Assembly: GCF_015143595.1 (NCBI RefSeq)
Contig: NZ_WYEU01000002.1
Span: 248,001-312,000, forward strand
DNA from: Sneathiella sp. P13V-1
GTDB taxonomy: Bacteria > Pseudomonadota > Alphaproteobacteria > Sneathiellales > Sneathiellaceae
Length of the DNA: 64,000 nucleotides
Direction of reading: 5' to 3'
The notes beneath the pieces were generated by a model, which saw only the letters and a program-made list of their open reading frames with translations, did no database searches and had not been told where the DNA came from. The translations under genes were made by a program, and so were the position numbers. Positions 44,099-53,441 of this stretch are shown piece after piece (positions within the stretch are counted from its first letter, which is position 1; each line of letters starts with the position of its first letter).

Positions 44099-45571
44099 TT
44101 AGCCGCCCGGACGTCCGCCGCCACCACCTGTGATGTGGATGCCGACATTTTTGGTCTGAACATAATTGAGCAACGCTTCTTGCCCTTTTTCACGACCATA
44201 TCCGGATCTTTTCATACCACCAAATGGAGTTTCGATGCCACCGGCAAACCATTCATTCACAAAAACCTGACCGGCAATCAGCTGGTCTGCGGCCCAGTGT
44301 GCGGTCGCAAGATCTTTGGTGTAAAGACCTGCGCACAAACCGTAGTCTGTGCCATTGGCGATCTGGATCGCTTCTTCCTGATCTTCATAAGTCAGGACAG
44401 CAAGTACGGGTCCAAAAACTTCTTCCTGTGCAATGGTCATGTCTGATTTTACAGACCCAAAGATGGTTGGTTGAATAAAGTGACCTTCCATGTCTGCTTT
44501 GCCACCGCCGCAAACAGCTTCTGCTCCAGCCTGTGTCGCCGCACCGCACATGCCGTGAATTTTGTCAGCCTGGGCGGCGGAAATGACTGGGGTGATATCG
44601 TTGTTATCAATACCGGGACCCACTTTCAAGGTCGCAGCTTTAGCGGCGAGGCGCTCCAGAATCTCGCTTTCCATTTTCTTAGGAACAATCAAACGGGACT
44701 GAGCGGAACAGACCTGACCGGCATTTGAGAAAATGCCGGCGGCTGTTGAATTTACTGCCTGATCGATATCCGCGTCTTCAAAGACGATACCCGCGGATTT
44801 ACCACCAAGTTCCATAACACAAGGAAGGACACGTTCTGCCGCGGCCCGCAAGATAAATTGACCTGTTTTCAGTGATCCGGTGAAGACGATGTGATCCACA
44901 TCATCGTGGGAGACAAGCGATGCGCCACAATCATGACCATAGCCGCAGAGGATATTGACGGCGCCCTTAGGGACACCTGCACGCTCGCAAGCTTCTGCGA
45001 TAAAATAAGTTGAAAGCGGGGAGAGTTCTGGCGATTTCAGGACAACAGTATTTGCAGTTGCCAGCGCACAGGCAACTGAGCGAGCGGCGATCTGTAGTGG
45101 GAAGTTCCAAGGCACGATTTGTGCGGACACACCAAACGGAGTAGGGATCGTGTAGTCCACATAATCAGCACCCAATGGGATCATGCGTCCTTCAAGTTTG
45201 TCAGCAAGGCCGCCGTAATAAGTAAAGTAGCGGGCGGCCGCCAGCGCTTCATTTTTACCGCCGTTCAGAGACTTTCCGTTGTCCAGACATTCGGCAAGGG
45301 CAATCTCGTCTGCCATTTCCGTCATATGACGTGCGATTTCAAACATGAGCGCACCGCGGTTGGTGGGGCGCATATTGTAAAGTTCGCGAGAATTAAAACA
45401 GCGGCGGGCGGCGGCAACAGCGAGATCGACATCCGCCTCCGTTGCACGGGCTACCTCTGCAAGAGGTTGGGCCGTTGCCGGGTTTTCAACGATAATCCGC
45501 TCCCCATTGGCAGCATCAACCCATTGACCATCAATATAATTTTTCCAGTATTTTTTTATTTCTTGGGACAT
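44099..45571 (-). CDS. Aldehyde dehydrogenase
   Basis: A 490-residue NAD(P)-dependent aldehyde dehydrogenase. Catalytic Cys288 lies in SNAGQVCSAQSR, general base Glu254 in MELGGKSAG, and Asn156 in PWNFP. The length and sequence resemble betaine-aldehyde-type enzymes with a C-terminal glycine-rich tail (ITGGGGGRPGG). The substrate is unknown. The gene has no catalytic partner beside it except ridA. Confidence 0.92.
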   Translation of the reverse strand: MSQEIKKYWKNYIDGQWVDAANGERIIVENPATAQPLAEVARATEADVDLAVAAARRCFNSRELYNMRPTNRGALMFEIARHMTEMADEIALAECLDNGKSLNGGKNEALAAARYFTYYGGLADKLEGRMIPLGADYVDYTIPTPFGVSAQIVPWNFPLQIAARSVACALATANTVVLKSPELSPLSTYFIAEACERAGVPKGAVNILCGYGHDCGASLVSHDDVDHIVFTGSLKTGQFILRAAAERVLPCVMELGGKSAGIVFEDADIDQAVNSTAAGIFSNAGQVCSAQSRLIVPKKMESEILERLAAKAATLKVGPGIDNNDITPVISAAQADKIHGMCGAATQAGAEAVCGGGKADMEGHFIQPTIFGSVKSDMTIAQEEVFGPVLAVLTYEDQEEAIQIANGTDYGLCAGLYTKDLATAHWAADQLIAGQVFVNEWFAGGIETPFGGMKRSGYGREKGQEALLNYVQTKNVGIHITGGGGGRPGG

Positions 45572-45766
45572 TGTATCCTCGCTTACATACTCTTAAGCAG
45601 CCTTTGTGTATTGTTGCGGTCAATTATCGCGGAATACGTCAAAATTTCCAGAGATAATTGTTTAATCTCAAACATTATGCTGAGTTGGACAAAATTCTGT
45701 CTTTCAAACCCGGCTATCATTCCTATATCTGATTGTAATTGCAATTCAGTAGGTGAAAGTTCCAAA

Positions 45767-47050
45767 ATGGATCAAGCAGTTAAAACCAGTCCCAACCCCT
45801 GTGATCATTTTCCTCCTGAAAATGAAGAAGAATCCCTCTTTTCGTGGTTGATTTCCTCAGGAATGGGAAATGCTTCGGTTGTTCAATTGCTTGAAGAATT
45901 TTGCGAACGTCTGGCGGATCTTGGCATTAGTGTGTGTCGGGGTAATGTTGCTGTGACGACCATTCACCCGCAAGTGAGCGCCTTCATGTATACGTGGCGC
46001 AAAGGTAAGGGGATTATTACCAATACTCAACATTTGCATTCTGAGGAGCCGGGAGAGGGCTGGTTTGCCAGCCCATTTTTCTACATGCTCGGCAATAACA
46101 TGAATTTCATGCATCGCCCACTTGAAGGCAACGTTGAAATTGATTTCCCTGTGCTTGCAGAATTTAAAAATGAAGGAATGACAGACTGGTTTAGCCAGAT
46201 GTTTGACTTTGGTTGGGAGCTTAAAGACAATCCGATGGACAATTCTGCGGGGATGATTACCTCTTGGGCCTCGGAGGCGTCAGGCGGCTTTTCAACGCGT
46301 GATTTCGGAATATTACGAAAAGCCATTCCGTTGTTTGCCTTGGCCATCAAAGCTGTTGCTTCCTTTGAGGTGGCCAGCACTGTGCTTGAAACCTATGTGG
46401 GACGTATTACGGCAAGGGAAGTGCTGGCAGGGCAAATCCATCGCGGTCAGTCCAAAACAGTTTCCTCCGTATTACTATTTGCGGATCTACGAGGGTTTAC
46501 CAATCTCGCCGATGATGTGGGGCGAGAGGATCTTGTCAGTATTCTGGATCAGTATCTGGAACGCATGGCGGATCCAGTTGCAGAATTTGGTGGTGAAGTG
46601 CTCAAATTTATGGGGGATGGCATGCTTGCGACTTTTCCGTTAATGGGGCAAGAGGAGGCAGACACCTGCCGCAGTGCCTTAATGGCGACCCAAAATATTT
46701 TCACGCGCATTCAAAATTTAAATGAAAAGCGCCGTGCCGCTGGTGCCCCGGTCATGGAGCTGGATATCGCCCTTCATATTGGGGATGTCATGTACGGCAA
46801 TGTGGGATCTGCGGATCGCCTCGACTTCACTGTCGTGGGAAGTGCCGTCAATGAAGTGAGCCGTATGGAAAGCAAATGCGGTGATCTGGATACACCGATC
46901 ATTCTATCTGGTGATTTTGTGGAAAAAGCAGTTTATTGCCGAAGCCACTTCGTGCCGCTGGGAGAGCATGTTCTGCGCGGCATTAAGACACCAAAGGCGC
47001 TTTTCTCCCTGAAAGAGAGTAGCGCCTATCTGGATCACTTGGCAGTTTAG
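45767..47050 (+). CDS. Class III nucleotide (adenylate/guanylate) cyclase
   Basis: A 427-residue cytosolic cyclase. The first about 210 residues form an unassigned N-terminal domain, then a linker helix and the catalytic domain. Metal Asp is in LLFADLRGFTNLADD, the second Asp in KFMGDGMLATF, and GNVGSADRLDFTVVGSAVNEVSRME follows. Lys before MGDG and Asp in the DFTVVG segment favour ATP, but GTP is not excluded. AGGTGA precedes ATG 45767. The open frame extends far upstream through the divergent aldehyde dehydrogenase gene without coding content. Tail to tail with a diguanylate cyclase, one base between stops. Confidence 0.9.
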   Translation: MDQAVKTSPNPCDHFPPENEEESLFSWLISSGMGNASVVQLLEEFCERLADLGISVCRGNVAVTTIHPQVSAFMYTWRKGKGIITNTQHLHSEEPGEGWFASPFFYMLGNNMNFMHRPLEGNVEIDFPVLAEFKNEGMTDWFSQMFDFGWELKDNPMDNSAGMITSWASEASGGFSTRDFGILRKAIPLFALAIKAVASFEVASTVLETYVGRITAREVLAGQIHRGQSKTVSSVLLFADLRGFTNLADDVGREDLVSILDQYLERMADPVAEFGGEVLKFMGDGMLATFPLMGQEEADTCRSALMATQNIFTRIQNLNEKRRAAGAPVMELDIALHIGDVMYGNVGSADRLDFTVVGSAVNEVSRMESKCGDLDTPIILSGDFVEKAVYCRSHFVPLGEHVLRGIKTPKALFSLKESSAYLDHLAV

Positions 47051-47051
47051 A

Positions 47052-47768
47052 TCAGGTGCCGCATTTGCGGCGCTCGGCCTTATCCATATACATCGCCTTA
47101 TCAGCTTCACCTAGTATGCTATTGATTTCACTGTTCTTGTCGTAAGAGGCGACACCAATGCTTGCTGAGAGAGATATCTCTTTTCCGCGTACCGGCAATG
47201 TTGTCTCGCATATCGTTTTGCGAATGAGCTCAGCTTTCATTTTGCCTTGTTCAATATCAGCTTTTTCCAGAACGAAGACAAATTCGTCTCCGCTTAAACG
47301 GGCGGCGAAATCTGTGTTGCGCATGTTTTCTTTTAAGATGCGGGCAACTGTCTTGAGAGCCTGGTCACCTGTGTCATGGCCAAACTGATCGTTGATTTCC
47401 TTGAAGAAATCCATGTCTACGAAAGCGACGACACCTGTCTCTTCGTGTCGAGTTGCAGAGGCAAGAACACGTTGTAGGTGGGATTTCAACGCTCTGCGAT
47501 TTGCAAGGCCTGTCAGCTCATCTGTCGTTGAAAGATTTTCAAGCTCTTTAATTCTGGATTGCTGTTCAGCGATATGCTGTTCGGCGCTTGCCGCATAGGC
47601 AAGGACGCGGTCAATCAGATTCCAATAAGCCTTATTGTCGCTTTCCTGAATGTGAGATCTGGTTTTGATCTTGTCGGCCAAATCTTCCAGATAAGGCATG
47701 ATTTCACTTTCGGGCGCATGTGGGGTTGATGAAAACCCTGCGGCTGTAGCAAACAGATCTGATGACAT
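47052..47768 (-). CDS. Diguanylate cyclase (GGDEF domain)
   Basis: A 238-residue cytosolic protein. A helical N-terminal third is followed by a GGDEF domain: LTGLANRRAL, DMDFFKEINDQFGHDTGDQAL, and the signature as SGDEF with the product-inhibition site RNTD five residues before RL-SGDEF. Ser in the first signature position is tolerated in active enzymes, so c-di-GMP synthesis is likely. The 5' leader holds a hairpin at 47786-47809, then AGGAG before the ATG. Confidence 0.9.
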   Translation of the reverse strand: MSSDLFATAAGFSSTPHAPESEIMPYLEDLADKIKTRSHIQESDNKAYWNLIDRVLAYAASAEQHIAEQQSRIKELENLSTTDELTGLANRRALKSHLQRVLASATRHEETGVVAFVDMDFFKEINDQFGHDTGDQALKTVARILKENMRNTDFAARLSGDEFVFVLEKADIEQGKMKAELIRKTICETTLPVRGKEISLSASIGVASYDKNSEINSILGEADKAMYMDKAERRKCGT

Positions 47769-47785
47769 CTAATTACTCCTGCTTG

Positions 47786-47809
47786 GGAAGTATGCTTTGC
47801 GTACTTTCC
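47786..47809 (-). other. Hairpin in the leader of the diguanylate cyclase gene
   Basis: GGAAGTATGC (47786-47795) pairs with GCGTACTTTCC (47799-47809) around a TTT loop, with one bulge and one wobble pair. On the transcript it sits about 10 bases upstream of the ribosome-binding site. Confidence 0.45.
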
Positions 47810-48043
47810 GTGATACTTGATCCTTTGGCATTTCTTGCCAGTGCAGGATCATTTGCATTTCCCATGCCAATTGCTCTGCCTTGAAAAAAACACATAAAAA
47901 TAAGAGCTTAGTCTTTTCATATCTGATGAAAACCGGAATAAGTTGAGGTTGGGCGGCAATAATTACCTAAAGCCAAGTAAAAGATGCCCATTTGATCAAA
48001 GTGGATTATTGTAATAGACCAAGGAAAAGATTAGGCTGACGAT

Positions 48044-48880
48044 ATGCAATCAAAAATAGAACAGAAGAGAGGGTTATTTTCTAGAGCGTTTGGGGGCGGC
48101 CTTACTGCGGCTCTTGTATTGATGAGTTTGCCTTCAGAAGCCGCAACGCAGGGGCTTGCCTCTCATCGTGCAGTTTATGATTTGTCGCTTAATCAGATGA
48201 AAAAAGGCGGCGGTGTTCTTGATGCCCGCGGACGTATTGTTCTGGAAATCAAAAAAGAATGTGATGGGTTCGTAACTCGCCAGCGAATGCTTGTTGATAT
48301 TCAGCGCCAGGATGGCGGTGGTGTTGTCTCAGATTTTAATTTCTCTGCATGGGAGAGCCTAAACGGCGATCAGCTGCGTTTTACGTCAAGTGACACCATT
48401 AATGGCAGAGTAGCTGAAATGTTCGATGGTTTTGCCACGGCAAATGGTAGCGAAAACAAAGTTACCTTTAATGACGAAGACAAAACTGAAATGAAGCTAC
48501 CCAAGGATGTGATGTTTCCGATGACACATACATACAAAGTGCTGGATGCAGCTAAAGCCGGATTGCCGCTTATCTCCGCCAGAATTTTTGACGGCAGCAA
48601 TATGGACGGACTTCAGGACTCTTTGACGATTATTTCCAAAAAGGGCGGTCAGCGAAGTGAGGTGGCCAAGCAAAGTGGTATGGGGAAGATGCGTTATTGG
48701 CCCATTCAGATGTCTTTCTTTGATCTGAGAGACCGTAAGGATGAGCCTGACTACAGCATTCATTTTCAAATTTATGAAAATGGTGTCGGGGATCAACTGA
48801 AAATGAATTATCGGGATTTCTCCCTAAACGGAAAACTGACAGAGTTGGAACTGTTGGAAGAGCCGAAATGTAATAACTAA
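48044..48880 (+). CDS. eipB: EipB/DUF1849 periplasmic cell-envelope protein
   Basis: A 278-residue exported protein with a signal peptide ending near SEA (about residue 34). The mature part begins GLASHRAVYDLSLNQMKKGGGV, and shows KKECDGFVTRQRM and FSAWESLNGDQLRFTS, with a C-terminal EEPKCNN. These fit DUF1849, known as EipB in Brucella, a beta-spiral periplasmic protein needed for envelope integrity, with two cysteines able to form a disulfide. It is followed 29 bases later by a DUF898 gene and then an M48 peptidase. Confidence 0.85.
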   Translation: MQSKIEQKRGLFSRAFGGGLTAALVLMSLPSEAATQGLASHRAVYDLSLNQMKKGGGVLDARGRIVLEIKKECDGFVTRQRMLVDIQRQDGGGVVSDFNFSAWESLNGDQLRFTSSDTINGRVAEMFDGFATANGSENKVTFNDEDKTEMKLPKDVMFPMTHTYKVLDAAKAGLPLISARIFDGSNMDGLQDSLTIISKKGGQRSEVAKQSGMGKMRYWPIQMSFFDLRDRKDEPDYSIHFQIYENGVGDQLKMNYRDFSLNGKLTELELLEEPKCNN

Positions 48881-48909
48881 GAACAATATCCAATCTACTG
48901 AGGGGTGGC

Positions 48910-50091
48910 ATGGAACAATTTGTGGAAACCGGTTTTGATAAATCGGCAATTTCTAAAAGGCTGTGGATAAACAAGATATTTGGGTTGTTGACGTTAGGTT
49001 TTTACAGGTTTGCTGGAAAGACCCATCTTCGCAGAATTTTGTGGCAGGGCGTTCGGGTCAATGGTGAACGTTTAACATATCATGGCACAGCCATGGAGCT
49101 GTTTATCGGTTTCGTGATTGCCATGGTGCTGCTAAGTATTGCGTTTATTGCATTGGAGCTTGCCTTTGCTTTCCTAAATGCGGCTTCTCCAAGTTTTGCG
49201 ATTGTAACCGCCATACTTAACTATGCACTTCTGTTTTTCATATGGAATTTTGCACGGTATCGGCTCTGGCGTTACCGGATGAGCCGTTCATCTCTTCGAA
49301 CTGTTCGGTTCTACCAGCGAGGAGCGGCTTTAAGATACGCGTCAATTGCTGTGATGTGGACGTTTATTACCATGGTGACATTTGGGATCGCTTATCCAAT
49401 TCAGCGTTATAAACTCAGTAAGTATCAAATAGATCACATGAGTTATGGTGCAGCCGACTTCAGTTTCCGCGGAAACTGGAAATCAATGTTCTCCATTTAT
49501 ATTCCCCAGATCCTGACTTCAGTCGTCATTACGATAGTTTTGGGTGTGGCCTCTTATATGGTTTTTGGAAATATTGCCGCGATTGAGGATCCTGAGTTAT
49601 ACGCAGAGCAGGCGTATGATCAAGCACCCGGATGGTATTTTATTCTTCTGGGTGTTGCTATTCTCATCGGTTGGCTGGTGTTGATTGTCACGCGGATCAT
49701 CGAAACCAAGTATTTGGTTGCAAATTCGATGCTGGACGATGCAAGCTTTTCGTTTGATGTGCCAACGTCATATGCTTTTAAACGGGTAATGGGAATTGCA
49801 GGAAAAGCCTTCTCCATATTGGCCATTGCCATAGCGGTTTATGTAGGTTTGATGTTAATCACTGCGCCTTCAACCATCACCTTTGTCGTGATGATTGGCG
49901 GTGGTTTTCTGCTTCTGGTGCTTTTGGATATCATCCGGGTTCTCTACGTATTGGTGCCGGTTGTCGAATTTATGGCATGGCACCTACGTTCCGATAATCC
50001 TCAAGTTTTCGTTGAGGTTGCAAAAAGCTCGGAAAACTCTCCTAAATACGGGGAAGGCTTTGCTGACGCCTTGGACGTTGGGGCATTTTAA
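48910..50091 (+). CDS. DUF898 (YjgN family) membrane protein
   Basis: A 393-residue integral membrane protein with about 8 hydrophobic helices. The conserved N-terminal KRLWINKIFGLLTLGFYRFAGKTHLRRILWQGVRVNGERLTYHGTAMEL-type region identifies the DUF898/YjgN family, whose function is unknown. GAGGGGTGG precedes the ATG. The next gene (M48) starts 3 bases after the stop, a pair that recurs in proteobacteria. Confidence 0.88.
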   Translation: MEQFVETGFDKSAISKRLWINKIFGLLTLGFYRFAGKTHLRRILWQGVRVNGERLTYHGTAMELFIGFVIAMVLLSIAFIALELAFAFLNAASPSFAIVTAILNYALLFFIWNFARYRLWRYRMSRSSLRTVRFYQRGAALRYASIAVMWTFITMVTFGIAYPIQRYKLSKYQIDHMSYGAADFSFRGNWKSMFSIYIPQILTSVVITIVLGVASYMVFGNIAAIEDPELYAEQAYDQAPGWYFILLGVAILIGWLVLIVTRIIETKYLVANSMLDDASFSFDVPTSYAFKRVMGIAGKAFSILAIAIAVYVGLMLITAPSTITFVVMIGGGFLLLVLLDIIRVLYVLVPVVEFMAWHLRSDNPQVFVEVAKSSENSPKYGEGFADALDVGAF

Positions 50092-50094
50092 TTC

Positions 50095-51195
50095 ATGGAA
50101 TTTGAAGCGGAATATTTTGACGGACAAACGTCTTCCTCACGTACCGTACGTGTTTTAGTAGGGTCGAAAGAACTTGTCTTAAGTGAAGCCGACGGCACAA
50201 ATATCGCGCATTGGCGATGTGACCTTGTTCGGGATGAGAATATTCCGCCCATAAGGGATGAGCTGTTTCTTTCTTTGTCTGAGGCAAATGATGCCAGACT
50301 TCGTGTCTCAGGCAGGGTGAAGGTTCAGTATATTCGAGAGCGATGCAATTTCTTACAAAAACGACGGAAACGGGAGAGCAAATATTACCTGAAAATTGTC
50401 GCTGGATTTGCTCTGGTTGGACTGATCACATGGTATGTTTTGTTTGAGGGATTCCCTGCGCTGGCCAGTGCTGCGTCTGGTTTGTTGCCGGTTGAAATCA
50501 CGGAAAAAATCGGTGATGCGACTGTTGAGCAGATTAAAAAGCAGGCTGCAAAAGGTAACGAAAACATAGAGTGCGTCGGTCACGTTGCAATTGACGCTAT
50601 TTCTGAATTTCTTGTTAAACTGGATATGGCTCACGGAATAGAAGAAGGGGACCGTCCTCCTGTCCGGAAAGTAGTGATACTTAAATCGAATGTAAAAAAC
50701 GCCTTTGCTGTTCCGGGTGGCACAATCGTTATTATGGATGGCCTGATTAAAGCATCCAAGCATCCCAATGCTCTCGCGGGTGTGATTGCCCACGAGTATT
50801 CCCACGCTGCGTTTGACCATCCAATTCGCCTGTACGCGTCCAATGTTGGTATTGCGGCATTTTTGTCTCTCTTGCTTGGTGATACTTCAGGCGGAACCGC
50901 ATTAGCTGTGTTGGGGCAGATGATGTTGGGTGCTTCATATAGCAGAGATCTAGAGGAAGAAGCGGATAATCATGCAATAGAGTTAATGTCGAAACTGAGT
51001 ATGGATGTTTCACATATGGTACCTTTGTTGAAATCTATTCAGGAAGACCATTCTGACAGCGGTTTCTTCACTCTGTTTAACAGTCACCCTGAAATGGGTG
51101 AGAGAATAGAGCAGATTGAGAAAAGTGGTGTCACGGGGGCGGAAAATGCTTTCAATTCAACAGATTGGAATTCCATAAGGAAGATGTGCGAGTAA
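50095..51195 (+). CDS. M48 family zinc metallopeptidase, membrane-anchored
   Basis: A 366-residue protein. Residues about 1-90 form a small soluble domain, residues about 101-118 a single transmembrane helix, and residues about 190-340 the peptidase. The zinc site HEYSH at residues 233-237 is followed by the third ligand Glu in DLEEEADNHAIELM. The topology puts the peptidase outside the cytoplasm if the N-terminus is inside. It resembles BepA/LoiP-like envelope quality-control peptidases. Follows DUF898 by 3 bases. Confidence 0.88.
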   Translation: MEFEAEYFDGQTSSSRTVRVLVGSKELVLSEADGTNIAHWRCDLVRDENIPPIRDELFLSLSEANDARLRVSGRVKVQYIRERCNFLQKRRKRESKYYLKIVAGFALVGLITWYVLFEGFPALASAASGLLPVEITEKIGDATVEQIKKQAAKGNENIECVGHVAIDAISEFLVKLDMAHGIEEGDRPPVRKVVILKSNVKNAFAVPGGTIVIMDGLIKASKHPNALAGVIAHEYSHAAFDHPIRLYASNVGIAAFLSLLLGDTSGGTALAVLGQMMLGASYSRDLEEEADNHAIELMSKLSMDVSHMVPLLKSIQEDHSDSGFFTLFNSHPEMGERIEQIEKSGVTGAENAFNSTDWNSIRKMCE

Positions 51196-51299
51196 GGCGC
51201 AAAGCAGTTTTTGCAGAAAAGCGGTGAGAACTTTCTCTTTACGGTGGATTAACTCAATTCGCGCTACAATAGTTTTGATATTGTACTAGGGGGTTGCTT

Positions 51300-53441
51300 T
51301 TGACACTAATCCTTAGATTAATTCTCTGCGCGTTCGCTGCATTCATTTGGATGCAGGGGGCTCTTGCTATGGCTGATGTGTCGTTTGAAGAATTCTTCGA
51401 AAATCATAATTCCGTTATGCTGGCGATCGAGCCAAAATCTGGAAAAATTTTCAAAGCAAACAAAGCAGCAAGTGCCTTTTACAATTACACTATAGAAGAG
51501 CTGCAAAGCAAAAATATTAAGGAGTTCAATCAATTAACTCCCGAACAGGTCGCTGAGGAAATCAAGCGGGCACAAAAAGAAAAGCGAAACTTCTTTATCT
51601 TCCGCCATAAAACGGGAACTGGTGATGTGAAGACAGTGGAAGTAAGATCAAAGCCCTTTGAACTGAATAACAAGGTGGTGCTGATCTCCGTCATTCATGA
51701 CATTTCCAAACAGAGAAGTTTTGAAGATCAGTTGTGGCATTATCAGCAGAATCTGGAAAACATGGTGGATGCGCAAACATCACGCCTGGAGATGCAAAAT
51801 AGGGTAATTATTATCCTCTTTGTGGTTGGGCTAATAACTACTCTTTTCCTGATTTACCGATTAAAAACGGCGCTGGAAAAACAAAAAGAAACAGCCGAAA
51901 TAGCGGAAGAAGAGCGAACTGCTCTCAATGAGATTATCTGGGGAACAGATATTGGAACCTGGCAATGGAATATCCAGACAGGGGAAACCAAGTTCAATGA
52001 GCGTTGGGCCGAAATTATCGGGTATTCCTTGTCCGAGTTGGAACCTACTACTATCGAAACATGGCAGACGCACGCCCATCCTGATGACCTCGTTTTATCA
52101 GACTCTTTGTTGACGCGGCATTTCAACAAAGAGTCTGAATACTACGAACTTGAATGCAGAATGAAGCACAAAGACGGTCATTGGGTCTGGATCTACGACC
52201 GTGGACGTGTTGTCGAGTGGACGGATACTGGGCGGCCGCTCAGGATGTCGGGAACTCATGCGGATATTACAACGCGAAAGCAGTTGGCTATTGCACTGGA
52301 GAAAGCAAAGTCTGAAGCTATTGAAGCGAATAGAGCGAAAAGTGATTTCCTGGCAAATATGAGCCATGAACTTAGAACCCCTATGATGGGTATCCGAGGG
52401 GTCCTCGATCTTTTGAGGGAAAATCCTGAAGTCGTGAAACACGCAGAGAGTTTATTGCGTGATCTTGATGTCTCGTCCCAAACTTTAATGGCATTGTTGG
52501 ATGATATCCTGGATATTTCTAAAATCGAGGCGGGCAAACTTGATTTGAAATACACCGTTATCGAACCTGCCGGTGTGGTTGGAAGTATCGTCAACGTATT
52601 TTCAATTGCGGCTTCCCAAAACGGCGTTCTACTGACGACCAACGCCAAGGAGCATGAAGGCTATTTCTGCGAAACCGATGATATACGTTTCCGCCAAATT
52701 GTCACAAACCTCATAAGTAATGCCGTCAAGTTCACTGAAAAGGGGAATGTGACGGTTAATCTGGAAATCGACGATAGGCGAACCCCAAATTTTTTGACTG
52801 TATCGGTTGCGGACACAGGTGTTGGCATGAGCGAGGAGGAATTGCAGAAAGTCTTCTCTCGTTTTGAGCAGGCGGAGACAGGTAGAACCCGAAAGCATGG
52901 GGGAACTGGTCTCGGGCTAGCGATATGCAAAGAGTTGGTTGACTTGTTAAGAGGGACCATCGACGTTCAAAGTCGACCCGATGAAGGCTCTACTTTCAGC
53001 TTTAGATTACCGGTTAAGCCTTCCAAAGGAGTAGAGCCGTCAATTGAGCAAGATGAACCGATAGGCCTTCGAATTTTGCTGGCTGAAGACAATGATATTA
53101 ATCAGAAAATTGTCTCTTCCATGCTGCAGAAAAAAGGGCACGAGGTTATCGTTGTTGAGAATGGTTTGAGAGCAGTGGAATATTCCATGGCTCATAAAGT
53201 TGACGTGATCTTGATGGATATGCACATGCCCGTCATGGATGGTTTGGAGGCGACACGAAAAATCAGAAGTGATTGCCCTGTTAATGGCAAAACACCAATA
53301 ATCGCTTTTACTGCTGATGCGCTATCTGAGAACCGCCAAAAATTCCTGGAAGCCGGAGTAGATAGTGTGGTGACCAAACCCCTGAAATTGGACCAGTTGC
53401 AAAAGGAGATCGCCGGGATTATTGGCTATCAACATCGCTAA
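51300..53441 (+). CDS. Hybrid sensor histidine kinase with PAS and REC domains
   Basis: About 713 residues. An N-terminal signal or transmembrane segment leads to a first PAS-like domain (about residues 30-140), then a helix and transmembrane segment (about 168-187). Next come a second PAS (about 210-330), HisKA with His in FLANMSHELRTPMMG (about residue 356), HATPase_c (SNAVKFTEKG, DTGVGMS, GGTGLGLAICKEL) and REC (LLAEDNDINQKI, LMDMHMPVMDG). The start is likely TTG 51300 behind TAGGGGG; TTG 51294 is closer to it. If both segments span the membrane, the first PAS is periplasmic. The partner is unknown. The stop overlaps the convergent dinB gene. Confidence 0.93.
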   Translation: MTLILRLILCAFAAFIWMQGALAMADVSFEEFFENHNSVMLAIEPKSGKIFKANKAASAFYNYTIEELQSKNIKEFNQLTPEQVAEEIKRAQKEKRNFFIFRHKTGTGDVKTVEVRSKPFELNNKVVLISVIHDISKQRSFEDQLWHYQQNLENMVDAQTSRLEMQNRVIIILFVVGLITTLFLIYRLKTALEKQKETAEIAEEERTALNEIIWGTDIGTWQWNIQTGETKFNERWAEIIGYSLSELEPTTIETWQTHAHPDDLVLSDSLLTRHFNKESEYYELECRMKHKDGHWVWIYDRGRVVEWTDTGRPLRMSGTHADITTRKQLAIALEKAKSEAIEANRAKSDFLANMSHELRTPMMGIRGVLDLLRENPEVVKHAESLLRDLDVSSQTLMALLDDILDISKIEAGKLDLKYTVIEPAGVVGSIVNVFSIAASQNGVLLTTNAKEHEGYFCETDDIRFRQIVTNLISNAVKFTEKGNVTVNLEIDDRRTPNFLTVSVADTGVGMSEEELQKVFSRFEQAETGRTRKHGGTGLGLAICKELVDLLRGTIDVQSRPDEGSTFSFRLPVKPSKGVEPSIEQDEPIGLRILLAEDNDINQKIVSSMLQKKGHEVIVVENGLRAVEYSMAHKVDVILMDMHMPVMDGLEATRKIRSDCPVNGKTPIIAFTADALSENRQKFLEAGVDSVVTKPLKLDQLQKEIAGIIGYQHR

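Noticed and set aside
45119-45766. Extended N-terminus for the nucleotide cyclase
   Set aside because: The frame runs antisense through the aldehyde dehydrogenase with no domain-like content. ATG 45767 with AGGTGA is a better start.
47052-47768. Degenerate, inactive GGDEF protein because of SGDEF
   Set aside because: Ser in the first position is tolerated, and the metal Asp, catalytic residues and inhibition site are otherwise intact.
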